DNA from: Sarcina sp. DSM 11001 | GTDB taxonomy: Bacteria > Bacillota > Clostridia > Lachnospirales > Lachnospiraceae | DNA: 64,000 bases | NCBI RefSeq assembly: GCF_900101015.1 | Contig: NZ_FNFZ01000008.1 | Span: 46,068 to 110,067, forward strand | Direction: 5' to 3' | In this document: positions 33,822 to 43,421 of the stretch, piece after piece | Position numbering within the stretch: the stretch's first letter is position 1 | Layout: every line of letters begins with the position of its first letter | The notes under the pieces: generated by a model | The model's database searches: none | The model's input: only the letters and a program-made list of their open reading frames with translations | What the model was told of the DNA's origin: nothing | Position numbers and translations under genes: made by a program

Positions 33822-34839
33822 GCGCACCTCCTTCCTCTCCCGTGGAAACGGGCTCCTTTGAGGTTTCCGGCGGTCCCGGAGCATCCCCGGAAGGTTCGGA
33901 AGGTTTGCCGGCGCCGGACGTCCCGGATCCGGACCGCGAGCGCCGCAGCGCCTGCCATCCCAGACCGCTGATCGACTTGAAAGCCGACCGGGCGTTATTC
34001 CTGTTTTTCACTTCCTCTTCAGAAAGCTTGTTCTGCAGACGGATGAGCGCACCCCGCAGTTCTTCCGGCGTCACCTTGTTCCACAGCTGCCCCTTGTAGG
34101 TATAACTGATAAACCCTGTTTCCTCGGATACGATCAGGGTGAGGGCATCCGTTTCCTCGGAGATCCCCATGCCTGCCCGGTGTCTCGTTCCCAGATTCTT
34201 GTCGAGTCTGGAGGAAGAGAGCGGCAGATAGCTCGTTGCGGACACAATGCGGTTTCCCTTTATGATGACAGCTCCGTCATGCAGAGGGGTGTTTTTTTCA
34301 AAAATATTGATCAGGAGCTGACTGGATACGATGCCGTCGATATCAATACCTGAACGCGCATATTCAACCAGAGGCGTCGTCTGTTCGATCACGATGAGAG
34401 CTCCGGTCTTCACCCTTCCCATCTCGGTACAGGCACGCACAAGCTCATTGATCGTTCTGTCGGAAAAACGCCCTTCCTCTGTTTTGGAAGGTTCCATGCG
34501 GAAAATGGAGCTGAGAAAATTTCTTCGCCCCAGTTCTTCCATCGCGTTTCTTAATTCCGGCTGCAGGATAATGACCAGGGCTGTGACCGCGATCCCGGCG
34601 AAATGCTGAAAGATCCAGAGAATAGTAGTCATGTTGAAAAAGGCAGCCGCAAACGCGATTGCCAGAACAACACTGATTCCCTTCATCAGCTGCCATGCAC
34701 GGGTATTCTTGATCCACAAAAGAATATGATAGGCCAGATACGCGATGATCAGGACTTCTACGACATCCGTCCATCTCACGGCGGGTATACGGAGCTGGGA
34801 AATGAATATATAAAAAGAATCAATCCCGGGAATGTTCAA
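33814..34839 (-). CDS. cdaA: Diadenylate cyclase CdaA
   Basis: 341 residues; the family is usually about 275. Three N-terminal membrane segments precede the DAC domain, with the catalytic motifs LHDGAVII (DGA) and GTRHRAGMG (RHR). It makes c-di-AMP, which controls potassium and osmotic balance in Firmicutes. The C-terminal ~60 residues are Ser/Gly/Pro/Glu-rich and look disordered. cdaR follows with overlap. The usual third partner glmM is not in this window. Confidence 0.97.
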   Translation of the reverse strand: MNIPGIDSFYIFISQLRIPAVRWTDVVEVLIIAYLAYHILLWIKNTRAWQLMKGISVVLAIAFAAAFFNMTTILWIFQHFAGIAVTALVIILQPELRNAMEELGRRNFLSSIFRMEPSKTEEGRFSDRTINELVRACTEMGRVKTGALIVIEQTTPLVEYARSGIDIDGIVSSQLLINIFEKNTPLHDGAVIIKGNRIVSATSYLPLSSSRLDKNLGTRHRAGMGISEETDALTLIVSEETGFISYTYKGQLWNKVTPEELRGALIRLQNKLSEEEVKNRNNARSAFKSISGLGWQALRRSRSGSGTSGAGKPSEPSGDAPGPPETSKEPVSTGEEGGAHD

Positions 34840-34910
34840 GATCTGTCTTCCTCTCCATCCTGCGGTCTTCTGGCAGGATTGATGTCAGCGGTACCGGTCC
34901 CCGCTGTCCC

Positions 34911-35906
34911 TTACCGGTCTCCGGCTGACCCGGCACTGCCGGAGGGCATGCCGGACTGATCAGCAGGTATTCCATACAGGGGCGCGATCGTCTTGGGGAC
35001 CGCTTTTACATAATAGTAATAATCCTCATCTTCAAACTGAACGTTTTCAACACGAAGATAATCAACATTGAAGGCAAAAAAGCTCACGATCTGCACCAGG
35101 ATAAATGACAGGATGATCCCGATGAGCAGCCGCACGAAATCAACATGGATCCCGAACTTCATATCGCCTGCCATAAGGACTGCCGTTTCCAGGACAAAAC
35201 CTGCAACGATCGCTGTTCCCCAGGCGTGTTCAATGATCAGATGACGGATAAAACACACGACCAGGGCTGTGAGCGCAAAGGATGCTGCCAGAATGATCAG
35301 CTGGCGGTTTCCCATCATGCCGTCTATGAGACCGCGGAAGTTGTTCAGGATATCGGCGCCCGTCAGTCCCCCGCCTGCCGAGGCGCGGCTGATCTCAGGG
35401 AGGCTCTCTTCCACCAGCAGCACGTACCTTGTAAAAATAAGGCCGAATACTACAGGGACGGCCGCGCCGGGTCCGAACAGCAGACCTGCGATGACCGGCA
35501 CCGCGTAATGCAGATTCAGCGCATAGGCAGCCGGCATCAGCAGCAGGATCACGATATCCCGGGGCGCGAACCGGAAATACAAAAGAATGCACAACAAAAG
35601 AATCGCCGCACAGATACCTGCCGCCTCGAGCGACAGGCTGTACAGTTCCCAGACCATCACCAGAGCGATGATCCCGGCAGCTGCGCCGTAGGGAACCATA
35701 GAGCAGACGAGTGCAAGAATGATATTGACCAGCACACTGTTCAGGATTGCCCCGGCAGCTGCGTGGACGGCCAGATGGCCCCTCAGCAGAAGCAGGAGCC
35801 CCAGCGAAAGCGCAAACCGGAAAACCGGCTGCAGCAGGTATTCCTGTTTTTTATAAAAAGTCATCAGGTTTTCCCTGAGTTCGATAAATCCTCCGGAATC
35901 GTTCAT
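34911..35906 (-). CDS. Polytopic membrane protein of unknown function in the cdaA operon
   Basis: 331 residues with about eight hydrophobic segments and a soluble C-terminus containing DYLRVENVQFEDEDYYYYVK. I do not recognise a named domain. It lies 71 bases upstream of cdaA and 13 bases downstream of another small membrane protein, on the same strand, so it is probably co-expressed with the c-di-AMP genes. A transport or membrane-organising role is possible but unsupported. The last ~20 residues are Gly/Ser/Ala/Pro-rich. Confidence 0.85.
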   Translation of the reverse strand: MNDSGGFIELRENLMTFYKKQEYLLQPVFRFALSLGLLLLLRGHLAVHAAAGAILNSVLVNIILALVCSMVPYGAAAGIIALVMVWELYSLSLEAAGICAAILLLCILLYFRFAPRDIVILLLMPAAYALNLHYAVPVIAGLLFGPGAAVPVVFGLIFTRYVLLVEESLPEISRASAGGGLTGADILNNFRGLIDGMMGNRQLIILAASFALTALVVCFIRHLIIEHAWGTAIVAGFVLETAVLMAGDMKFGIHVDFVRLLIGIILSFILVQIVSFFAFNVDYLRVENVQFEDEDYYYYVKAVPKTIAPLYGIPADQSGMPSGSAGSAGDR

Positions 35907-35919
35907 GAGTCCTCCAAAA

Positions 35920-36345
35920 TCAGCCGTTCTTTCTGATCCAGTTCCTCACCTGCTCCTGTTCCTTTTCGTACATCCCGAGCAGTGTATCGAGGTCCTGTTC
36001 ATAATAATATCTTCTCTCCATATACCCCTGGTTCCGGAACCGGTAGACCAGCCAGGTCACCAGAAGGAAGAAAAGGATGAATACCGCATAGCTTGTCACA
36101 GCGAACCGGATCGTCGGCCCGAGCTTGTTTTCATAGACAGAGAAAAAGATCTGCTCAAAAAAATAGCCGCAGTACAGCGCTGCGCAGATTCCCCATGCAA
36201 CGGTACCGGCGGCAAAGGAGCCGATCAGTGCACCAAATACATAGTCATTGCGAAAGTATTTTGCAATCTTCTCGTCCTCGATCCCCAGTCCTTTTTCATA
36301 AACTGTCAGGCGGGTCATCAGACGGATCTTTTCAAAATTCAGCAT
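35920..36345 (-). CDS. Small membrane protein of unknown function
   Basis: 141 residues with two clear membrane segments (about 38–62 and 83–101), a charged N-terminus and a charged, partly helical C-terminus (RRYYYEQDLDTLLGMYEKEQ). It overlaps the end of comF by 14 bases and is followed after 13 bases by the larger membrane gene, so it is firmly inside the comF–cdaA–cdaR transcript. No domain is recognised. Confidence 0.82.
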   Translation of the reverse strand: MLNFEKIRLMTRLTVYEKGLGIEDEKIAKYFRNDYVFGALIGSFAAGTVAWGICAALYCGYFFEQIFFSVYENKLGPTIRFAVTSYAVFILFFLLVTWLVYRFRNQGYMERRYYYEQDLDTLLGMYEKEQEQVRNWIRKNG

Positions 36346-37117
36346 GATTGTCCTCTCCGACCGCCAGCGTCATAAAACAGACGCGCCGGGCTCCCTTCCT
36401 GTAAAGGGCAAGGGCACAGGCGTCAATGGTAGCGCCGGTTGTATAAATGTCATCTATGAGCATAATCGAATTTAATTCTACATCATTTCCAGAGGCATGA
36501 AAAGCTTTTTTCAAATTATTTTGGCGGGCGCTGACGTCCATATTTTTCATAGGCAGAGTGTCCTCGACACGTCTGAGAACGTCAGTCCGGACGGGGATTT
36601 TCGTATAGCGGGCCATTTCCCGGGCAAGGATCTCCGCCTGATTGTAGCCTCTCTTCCTCATCTTGCGGTCGGAGAGCGGAACAGGGACCAGAAAGTCAGG
36701 CAGCTCCCGGAAAAGCCAGGCAGTCTCCCGGAGCCTGAGTGCCATACACTTCCCGAAGTAGCTCCCGTATTCCTGTCTGCTTCCGTACTTAAAGCGGAAT
36801 AAAGAACCGGCGGCACTGTGATAGGTAAAGACCGCACTGCCCCGGTCATATACATGCTGCCTCACCCTGCAGTCCCCGCACAGGTCCTGCCGGGCGGACC
36901 GCAGGGGTTTCCCGCAACGTCTGCAGACGGGTGCGGCGACACGGTGCAGCAGAGGCTCGCACTCCGGGCAGATCAGGGCTCCGGAGAGTCCTTCCGTGTT
37001 TCTCACCGGTCTGTCGCACACGGGGCACCTGCGGGGAAAGACCAGGTCTGTCAAAACGCTCAGAGCCGGTCTTCCCGGTCCGGATATTTCCTTGCTCCTG
37101 TCACGAAAATCCTCCAT
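36332..37117 (-). CDS. comF: ComF-family protein (phosphoribosyltransferase-like)
   Basis: 261 residues. The N-terminus has four CxxC-type pairs (CPVC, CPEC, CRRCG, CGDC) that probably bind zinc. The C-terminus has a PRTase-like fold with LIDDIYTTGATIDAC as the PRPP loop and RKRGYNQAEILA upstream. ComF proteins take part in DNA uptake during competence in some species; here competence is unproven. It overlaps recD2 by 17 bases. Confidence 0.93.
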   Translation of the reverse strand: MEDFRDRSKEISGPGRPALSVLTDLVFPRRCPVCDRPVRNTEGLSGALICPECEPLLHRVAAPVCRRCGKPLRSARQDLCGDCRVRQHVYDRGSAVFTYHSAAGSLFRFKYGSRQEYGSYFGKCMALRLRETAWLFRELPDFLVPVPLSDRKMRKRGYNQAEILAREMARYTKIPVRTDVLRRVEDTLPMKNMDVSARQNNLKKAFHASGNDVELNSIMLIDDIYTTGATIDACALALYRKGARRVCFMTLAVGEDNHAEF

Positions 37118-39530
37118 CCTTTCCGTCCCCCATCTCCAGGATCCTCTCCCGGAGTCCTGTATAGCGGTGTGTCCTTTGTGTATTCGCGATCATCCTGTCC
37201 ACCGCGCCGCGGCTGCCCAGCATGACGACGCATTTTCTTGCGCGGGTGACCGCCGTATAAAGAAGGTTCCTGTTGAACAGGCCCGACGGTCCCGACAGAA
37301 GAGGGAGGATGACCGCGGGGTACTCCGACCCCTGGGATTTGTGGACCGTGATCGCATAGGCCAGGTCCAGATCCTCCAGGTCGGAAAACTGATATTCCAC
37401 CATTCTCGCGTCGTCAAAACAGACCGTCATCACTTTTCTGCCGGGGTCGATCTCCATGATCCTTCCGAAATCCCCGTTAAAGATCCCCGTCCCCTGTTCG
37501 ACCGGCATCCCGAAGTTGCCGCGGATCTCCCACTCGATACTGTAATTGTTGCGGGTCTGCATGACCTTGTCCCCCTCCCGGAAGACCGTATCGTGGTCTT
37601 CATGTTCCCGCTTCCCCGCGGCCGGAGGGTTCAGCACACTCTGCAGGACCTCGTTGAGCCTGGCGACTCCCAGGTTCCCTCTCCGCATAGGAGTCAACAC
37701 CTGAATATCCTCAGGCCTGCAGCCCACATATCCCGGCAGCATCTGCCGGATCAGCTGCACAGTGTGTTTATAGATCACAGGGACCTGGTCTCTCTCGAGA
37801 AAAAAGAAATCCCTGCTCTTGTTGTCCATGGGGAGGGAGGTCCCCTCCAGGATCCGGTGGGCATTCATGACGATATCACTTTCGCTCGCCTGCCGGAAGA
37901 TATGCCGGAGCATGATCGTGTGGAAGGAGCCGGACTCTATGAGATCCTGCAGGACACAGCCCGGCCCGACGCTCGGGAGCTGATTGACATCCCCGACCAT
38001 CACCAGGCGGGCCCCTGCGGGCACTGCCATGAGCAGGGCGTGGAAAAGATTCATATCCACCATGGACATCTCATCTATGATGACGACATCCGCCTTGATC
38101 GGGTTATCCTTCCCCCTCTCAAAATAGGAAAAACCGCCTTGTTTTTCACCGGCAGAGCCGCCGGCGGAATATTCCCTGCCCGCATCCGGGAAACCGCCCT
38201 CCCCGGGATCACTGTCTTCAGGGCTCCGCACACCCAGAAGCCTGTGGATCGTCATGGCCGGATATCCCGTCGCCTCCGACATTCTCCGGGCAGCGCGCCC
38301 CGTGGGCGCCGCCAGGACGACCTCCAGTTTTTCCCCCTTGAAAAAGCGGATGATCGTGTTGATCGTAGTGGTCTTGCCTGTACCCGGCCCGCCTGAGATC
38401 AGGAGAACGGCATTGGAGGCCGCCTCCAGGACTGCTTTCCTCTGCAGGGGATCGAGGGTGATCTTTTCCTCCTTCTCCAGGGCGGAGATCCTGTCCTCCA
38501 TTTTCCGGAGAGCGGCCTTGTCTTTTGAGGATCCCCGCAGACGGGCGTCCAGGTCCAGCAGCATACGGGCGATCTCCTGTTCTCTCCGGTATACACCGGT
38601 GAGATAGACCTCTGCCTCTGACCGGTCCTCCCCTCTCCAGCGGATCTTCAATCTCCCTTCGATCGCCAGATTCTCCATCTGCAGGAGGACCTCGTCGGGA
38701 GGAAGCCTGAGCAGTTCGCCCGTCCTCTTCAGGAGGATATCCCGGGGAAGAAAGCTGTGGCCTTCTCCCGAAGCCATGAACAGATTGTAGAGCAGGCCGC
38801 TCCGGATCCTGTATTCCGAATCTGCCCGGATCCCGATCCTGCGGGCGATCTCGTCCGCTGTCGCAAATCCGATCCCCCGGATATCCTCGGCGAGCCTGTA
38901 GGGGTTTGTCTTCATGATCTCATACAGGCACATACCATAAGTCTGCCAGATCCTCGAAGCATGCGCGCTGCCGATCCCGTATTTCTGCAAAAAGATCATA
39001 GCATCCCGCAGGTCCTTTTTATCCTCCATCTGGGCGCCGATCTCCCTGGCGATGTTCAGGCTGATGCCTTTTACCCTTGCCAGCTTTTCCGGTTCCTCTT
39101 CCATGACCCGAAGAGTGTCGTCGCCGAACATTTTTATGATCCGGGCGGCCATGGCGGGCCCGATCCGCTTGATGCTCCCCGCGGCCAGATAGCGGTACAT
39201 TGCCTGCGCGTTCTCAGGGGCGATCATCCGATAGGACCGGACACGCAGCTGTTCTCCGTACACAGGATGGGTGGTATATTCGCCCTCCACGACGCAGCTT
39301 TCGCCTTCACTGATGGAGACCGGATAGCCGACGCAGGTCATGACATCACCCAGCTCAGAGGTGTCCGGCTGCTCTGCTGAGCCCGCCTGGCCGGTGCCGG
39401 TCCTGGTCCCACTGTCGGAGCCGGCCCTGTTTCCGTTGTCGGAGCCGGTCAGTGTCAGTTCAAAAACGGTATAGCTGTTCTCTTCATTGCGGTAGACAAT
39501 GTGCGATACGAAGCCTTTGTATGCGGTCAT
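37101..39530 (-). CDS. recD2: RecD2-type 5'–3' DNA helicase
   Basis: 809 residues. An N-terminal OB-like and helix–hairpin–helix region (GSIKRIGPAMAARIIKMFG) is followed by a superfamily 1 helicase with Walker A SGGPGTGKTTTINT, DEAD-like VVIIDEMSMVD, and the late motif YAITVHKSQGSEY. The long N-terminus is typical of RecD2, which acts without RecBC in replication-fork repair. A Gly/Ser/Thr/Asp-rich insertion lies at residues 29–61 and another between the Walker motifs (PEDSDPGEGGFPDAGREYS). AGGAGA precedes the start. Confidence 0.95.
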   Translation of the reverse strand: MTAYKGFVSHIVYRNEENSYTVFELTLTGSDNGNRAGSDSGTRTGTGQAGSAEQPDTSELGDVMTCVGYPVSISEGESCVVEGEYTTHPVYGEQLRVRSYRMIAPENAQAMYRYLAAGSIKRIGPAMAARIIKMFGDDTLRVMEEEPEKLARVKGISLNIAREIGAQMEDKKDLRDAMIFLQKYGIGSAHASRIWQTYGMCLYEIMKTNPYRLAEDIRGIGFATADEIARRIGIRADSEYRIRSGLLYNLFMASGEGHSFLPRDILLKRTGELLRLPPDEVLLQMENLAIEGRLKIRWRGEDRSEAEVYLTGVYRREQEIARMLLDLDARLRGSSKDKAALRKMEDRISALEKEEKITLDPLQRKAVLEAASNAVLLISGGPGTGKTTTINTIIRFFKGEKLEVVLAAPTGRAARRMSEATGYPAMTIHRLLGVRSPEDSDPGEGGFPDAGREYSAGGSAGEKQGGFSYFERGKDNPIKADVVIIDEMSMVDMNLFHALLMAVPAGARLVMVGDVNQLPSVGPGCVLQDLIESGSFHTIMLRHIFRQASESDIVMNAHRILEGTSLPMDNKSRDFFFLERDQVPVIYKHTVQLIRQMLPGYVGCRPEDIQVLTPMRRGNLGVARLNEVLQSVLNPPAAGKREHEDHDTVFREGDKVMQTRNNYSIEWEIRGNFGMPVEQGTGIFNGDFGRIMEIDPGRKVMTVCFDDARMVEYQFSDLEDLDLAYAITVHKSQGSEYPAVILPLLSGPSGLFNRNLLYTAVTRARKCVVMLGSRGAVDRMIANTQRTHRYTGLRERILEMGDGKDGGFS

Positions 39531-39602
39531 GGGGGTCTCCTGGTCGTGGATGGCGGGGTGGGTATATCAGGCTTTTTACCCGGGGCTTGCAATTTTAGGG
39601 GC

Positions 39603-39854
39603 GAACCATAGTCGGCAAGTGTCTCTTCGACTTCAATATGTCTCGTGAAGATGTACTAAGACAGTCAATGTGCGTCGGGAGGGCCGGCTTTAACTCGAAT
39701 TCCGAGTTGAAGACTCGGAATTCTCAGACACGGACGCCTAAAATGCCCGTCTGTGAGAGACGGGCATTTTACCCTCCCTCCCGCACATTTCCCGTCAAGT
39801 ACATCTAACACTCGCCATAATTCAGTCTCACAGACACATTGCCTCCTATGGTTC
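39603..39854 (+). ncRNA. Candidate structured RNA, copy 1
   Basis: A 252-base stem-closed element. Outer stem: GAACCATA, GGCAA and TGTCT (39603–39624) pair with AGACA, TTGCC and TATGGTTC (39832–39854). Inner closing stem: GATGTACT (39650–39657) with AGTACATC (39798–39805). Next GTGCG and GGGAGGG pair with CCCTCCC and CGCAC. Two hairpins follow: 10 bp with loop TGAAG (39698–39722) and 13 bp with loop GTGAG (39740–39770). The joining strands GGGCCGGCTTTAACTCG and CTCAGACACGGACGCCTAAA recur in the second copy, while stems change but still pair. The GTGA (GNRA-like) loop suggests the plus strand is the RNA. Multi-hairpin, stem-closed layout recalls HEARO/omega-RNA elements; this identity is unproven. 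Confidence 0.7.
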
Positions 39855-39877
39855 TACAACTCGCTATACTGAAAATT

Positions 39878-39975
39878 CAAGACTCGCTCGTAAGTCTTGC
39901 GCGCTGGATGGGTGTTGACATGTCTTGCTTTTCAAAGACATGTCAACACCTTCCGCACATGCGAAGCATGTGCGG
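39878..39975. other. Cluster of strong hairpins between the two RNA-like elements
   Basis: Three hairpins in 100 bases: CAAGACT/AGTCTTG (39878–39899), a perfect 16-bp stem GGTGTTGACATGTCTT with its complement (39911–39926, 39935–39950), and CCGCACATGC/GCATGTGCGG with a GAA loop (39953–39975). The rest of 39855–40163 has further weak stems and no credible gene. Confidence 0.75.
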
Positions 39976-40163
39976 CCGCTTTCGTGCTGCATATTTCCCT
40001 TTTTGCGCGATGAAGAATAAATCTGTAAAAGCGCTCTGCTGTAGTCAAATTTGAAAATAAACATTCATATATTTCAGAAAAAGCTATGCTTTTCCTGCGG
40101 CGGCGGACACAGTCCTCCGCATATTCTCTTCTCATTTTCCGGTGAGTGGCAGTCAGAACCGGA

Positions 40164-40398
40164 GCAGGAATATGTCCTGGCGGAATCTCTATTTCTGAGT
40201 GTTAGATGTACTTGACGGATGGAGGGCGGATGAAGGGCAAATCGCACGGCCCTCACGGCCGGGCGATTTAGGCGTCCGTGTCTGAGCAGACCGTGCCTTC
40301 AGCACGGGATGCGAGTTAAAGCCGGCCCGAAATCCGCACGGAAACCGTCCTTAGTACATCTTCACGAAGAAAGCGAGATTCCAAGGGACATATCCTGC
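40164..40398 (-). ncRNA. Candidate structured RNA, copy 2 (opposite orientation)
   Basis: Reverse-oriented relative of 39603–39854. Outer stem: GCAGGAATATGTCC (40164–40177) pairs with GGACATATCCTGC (40386–40398), and GGAATCTC (40182–40189) with GAGATTCC (40375–40382). Inner closing stem: 40205–40212 with 40353–40360, identical to copy 1. Hairpin 1 (40291–40307, CCGTGC/GCACGG) keeps the TGAAG loop on the RNA strand. Hairpin 2 (40239–40269) keeps the GTGAG loop, with a completely different stem that still pairs. Conserved joining strands are the same as in copy 1. The two copies converge. Confidence 0.7.
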
Positions 40399-40430
40399 GA
40401 GGATTCATCCCCGCCCCGGCTCCCGCTCCC

Positions 40431-43394
40431 TTACTTGTGCAGCATCTTATTCACATAATACCCCGTATAGGAATCATGCCTCCCGGCAATTTCCTCAGGG
40501 GTCCCGCAGGCCACGACGGTGCCTCCGCCTTCCCCGCCCTCGGGTCCCATGTCGATGATGTAATCGGCAGTCTTGATGACGTCGAGGTTGTGCTCGATCA
40601 CGACGGCGGTATTGCCGCCCTCGACAAGTTCGCGCAGGATACTGGTCAGCTTGGCGACGTCGTCAAAATGGAGGCCGGTGGTGGGCTCGTCCAGGATGTA
40701 GATGGTCCTGCCGGTGCTCTTGCGGGAGAGCTCGGTGGCCAGCTTGATGCGCTGGGCTTCGCCGCCGGAAAGCTCGGTGGAGGGCTGGCCGAGTTTGACA
40801 TAGCCCAGTCCGACGTCGTAAAGGGTCTGGATCTTGCGGCGGATGGTCGGTATGTTCTCAAAGAAGGGCAGGGCTTCCTCGACGGTCATCTCAAGTACGT
40901 CGGAGATGTTTTTGCCCTTGTAGCGGACCTCCAGGGTCTCGCGGTTGTAGCGCTTGCCGTGGCAGACCTCGCAGGGGACGTAGACGTCCGGCAGGAAATG
41001 CATCTCGATCTTGATGATGCCGTCGCCGGAGCAGGCTTCGCAGCGGCCGCCCTTGACGTTAAAGGAAAAGCGGCCTTTGGCGTAGCCCCGGGCGCGGGCG
41101 TCCTGGGTGCCGGCAAAGAGGGACCGGATCAGGTCAAAGACGCCGGTATAGGTCGCGGGATTGGACCGGGGAGTGCGGCCGATGGGGGACTGGTCGATGT
41201 TGATGACCTTGTCCAGCTGCTCGATTCCCTCGATATCGTCATGCTGTCCGGGGATGGTCCGGGCACGGTTGAGGTCACGGGCCAGGCGTTTGTAGAGGAT
41301 CTCGTTGACCAGGGAGCTCTTGCCGGATCCGGATACGCCGGTCACGACCGTGAGCACACCAGTGGGGATGTCTACGTCGATGTGCTTGAGGTTGTTGACA
41401 GCCGCGCCGCGCACATGGAGCCAGCCGGTGGGCTCGCGCCGCTTCGCAGGGACCGGAATTTTCTTTTTGCCGGAAAGGTACTGGCCGGTTATGGATTCCG
41501 GGACGGCCATGATCTCCTCTGCTGTGCCGCAGGCGACGATCTCGCCGCCCCGGGAGCCGGCGCCGGGTCCGATGTCCACGATGTAGTCGGCAGCCCGCAT
41601 GGTGTCCTCGTCGTGTTCGACGACGATGACCGTGTTCCACATGTCGCGGAGGTTTTTCAGGGTGTGCAGGAGCTTGTCGTTGTCGCGCTGATGAAGGCCG
41701 ATGCTGGGCTCGTCCAGGATGTAGCAGACGCCGACCAGGCCGGACCCGATCTGGGTCGCCAGGCGGATGCGCTGGGCCTCGCCGCCGGACAGGGTCGCCG
41801 TGGCGCGGGCCAGAGTCAGGTAGTCGAGGCCGACGTCATTGAGGAAGCGGACCCGGGCCCGGATCTCCTTGAGAACCTGCTTCCCGATCATCTCCTGGGT
41901 CTTTGTGAGCTCGAGTTCCTCCAGGTATTCCTGCAGTTTTTTGACGGACATGCAGGTCAGGTCATAGATGTTGATCCCGCCGACCGTGACGGCCAGGGAC
42001 TCCTTTTTCAGGCGGCGGCCGCCGCAGGTCTCGCAGGGTGTGATCTGCATGAAGGTCTCATATTCCGCCCGCATGGTCTCGGAAGCGGTCTCGCGGTAGC
42101 GGCGGCGGGTGTTTTCCAGGATGCCCTCGAAGACGACGGGATAAATCCCCTTGCCCCGCTGGCCTTCATAGTAAACGTCCACACTGTGGTCGGCACCGTA
42201 CATGAGCATATGGCGGACCCCGTCCGGAAGGTCCTTCCAGGGGGTCTTGAAATCAAAGCCATATTCCTTGGCCAGAGCGACCAGGATGGCGTTGGCAAAG
42301 CTTCCTTTATTCATGCAGGACTGCCAGCCCAGGACAGCAATGGCTCCGTCATTGATCGACAACCGCTCGTCCGGAATGATCAGGCGGGGATCGAACTCCA
42401 TGCGGTAGCCCAGGCCGGCGCAGTCGGGGCAGGCGCCGAAAGGATTGTTAAAGGAAAAGCTGCGGGGTTCGATCTCGGAAATGCTGACCCCGCAGTCCGG
42501 GCAGGCGAAGCTCTGGGAGAACTGCAGGAGCTCTCCTCCGACGACATCGGCCTGGACCAGACCGTCGGAGAGTCCCAGGGCATTCTCCACGGAGTCGGTC
42601 ATGCGGCGCTCCGTGCCGGGGCGGATGACCAGACGGTCTATGACGATCTCGATATTATGCTTGATGTTTTTGTCGAGGGTGATGTCCTCGGAGACATCGT
42701 ACAGGTTACCGTCGACCCGGATGCGGACATAGCCGGCGCGGCGGGCGCGGTCGATGACCTTTTCATGGCGGCCCTTGCGGCCGCGGACGACCGGAGCCAG
42801 GATCTGGACGCGGGTGCCCTCCGGCAGCGCCATCAGCTGGTCCACCATCTGGTCGACGGTCTGTTTCGCGATCTCGCGCCCGCAGTTGGGGCAGTGGGGC
42901 GTGCCGATCCGGGCGTAGAGCAGGCGGAAATAGTCATAGATCTCCGTCACCGTTCCCACGGTCGACCGGGGGTTGCGGTTGGTCGACTTCTGGTCGATGG
43001 AGATGGCGGGCGAGAGGCCCTCGATATTCTCCACGTCCGGCTTCTCCATCTGCCCCAGGAACTGGCGGGCGTAAGAGGACAGCGACTCCATATAGCGCCG
43101 CTGTCCTTCTGCGTAGATCGTATCAAAAGCAAGGGAGGATTTACCCGATCCTGACAGGCCGGTCAGAACGACCAGCTGGTTGCGGGGGATGGAGACATCG
43201 ATTCCCTTGAGGTTGTGCTCGTTGGCTCCCCGGATCTTGATGCAGTCCTCCGCATAAATCTGTTTCCTGCGTTCCGCGTCGATCTCCCGCTGGGCCAGGG
43301 CCTTCTTTTCATTCTCTGCCAAGGCCGGCCAATAGTCCGGTCTGCGCATTTTGACTGCACTGCCCTTACCGGCATCAGTTTTCTGATTTACCAT
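40431..43394 (-). CDS. uvrA: Excinuclease ABC subunit A
   Basis: 987 residues; about 45 precede the usual UvrA start region ([17 protein letters not shown]), the first 30 being lysine-rich. Two ABC ATPase modules carry [14 protein letters not shown] and [13 protein letters not shown] as Walker A, and [12 protein letters not shown] and [12 protein letters not shown] as signatures. Zinc-finger cysteines occur at [13 protein letters not shown] and [17 protein letters not shown]. UvrA finds bulky DNA lesions and loads UvrB. UvrB lies upstream on the same strand but is separated by an accessory gene. Confidence 0.98.
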   Translation of the reverse strand: MVNQKTDAGKGSAVKMRRPDYWPALAENEKKALAQREIDAERRKQIYAEDCIKIRGANEHNLKGIDVSIPRNQLVVLTGLSGSGKSSLAFDTIYAEGQRRYMESLSSYARQFLGQMEKPDVENIEGLSPAISIDQKSTNRNPRSTVGTVTEIYDYFRLLYARIGTPHCPNCGREIAKQTVDQMVDQLMALPEGTRVQILAPVVRGRKGRHEKVIDRARRAGYVRIRVDGNLYDVSEDITLDKNIKHNIEIVIDRLVIRPGTERRMTDSVENALGLSDGLVQADVVGGELLQFSQSFACPDCGVSISEIEPRSFSFNNPFGACPDCAGLGYRMEFDPRLIIPDERLSINDGAIAVLGWQSCMNKGSFANAILVALAKEYGFDFKTPWKDLPDGVRHMLMYGADHSVDVYYEGQRGKGIYPVVFEGILENTRRRYRETASETMRAEYETFMQITPCETCGGRRLKKESLAVTVGGINIYDLTCMSVKKLQEYLEELELTKTQEMIGKQVLKEIRARVRFLNDVGLDYLTLARATATLSGGEAQRIRLATQIGSGLVGVCYILDEPSIGLHQRDNDKLLHTLKNLRDMWNTVIVVEHDEDTMRAADYIVDIGPGAGSRGGEIVACGTAEEIMAVPESITGQYLSGKKKIPVPAKRREPTGWLHVRGAAVNNLKHIDVDIPTGVLTVVTGVSGSGKSSLVNEILYKRLARDLNRARTIPGQHDDIEGIEQLDKVINIDQSPIGRTPRSNPATYTGVFDLIRSLFAGTQDARARGYAKGRFSFNVKGGRCEACSGDGIIKIEMHFLPDVYVPCEVCHGKRYNRETLEVRYKGKNISDVLEMTVEEALPFFENIPTIRRKIQTLYDVGLGYVKLGQPSTELSGGEAQRIKLATELSRKSTGRTIYILDEPTTGLHFDDVAKLTSILRELVEGGNTAVVIEHNLDVIKTADYIIDMGPEGGEGGGTVVACGTPEEIAGRHDSYTGYYVNKMLHK

Positions 43395-43421
43395 GTAATG
43401 CCTTTCTTCATATATATTGAT

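Noticed and set aside
39855-40163. Small frames of 60–71 codons between the two RNA-like elements
   Set aside because: They run through strong hairpins, have no ribosome sites and do not resemble proteins; no IscB, IsrB, TnpA or TnpB gene is present.
40437-43154. Open frame of 905 codons on the plus strand opposite uvrA
   Set aside because: It is the mirror of a GC-rich coding frame; there is no ribosome site, no recognisable domain, and UvrA on the other strand is certain. The same applies to long plus-strand frames opposite ftsH (61547–63868), uvrC (59630–61510), ptsI (9519–10967) and uvrB (46214–47713).
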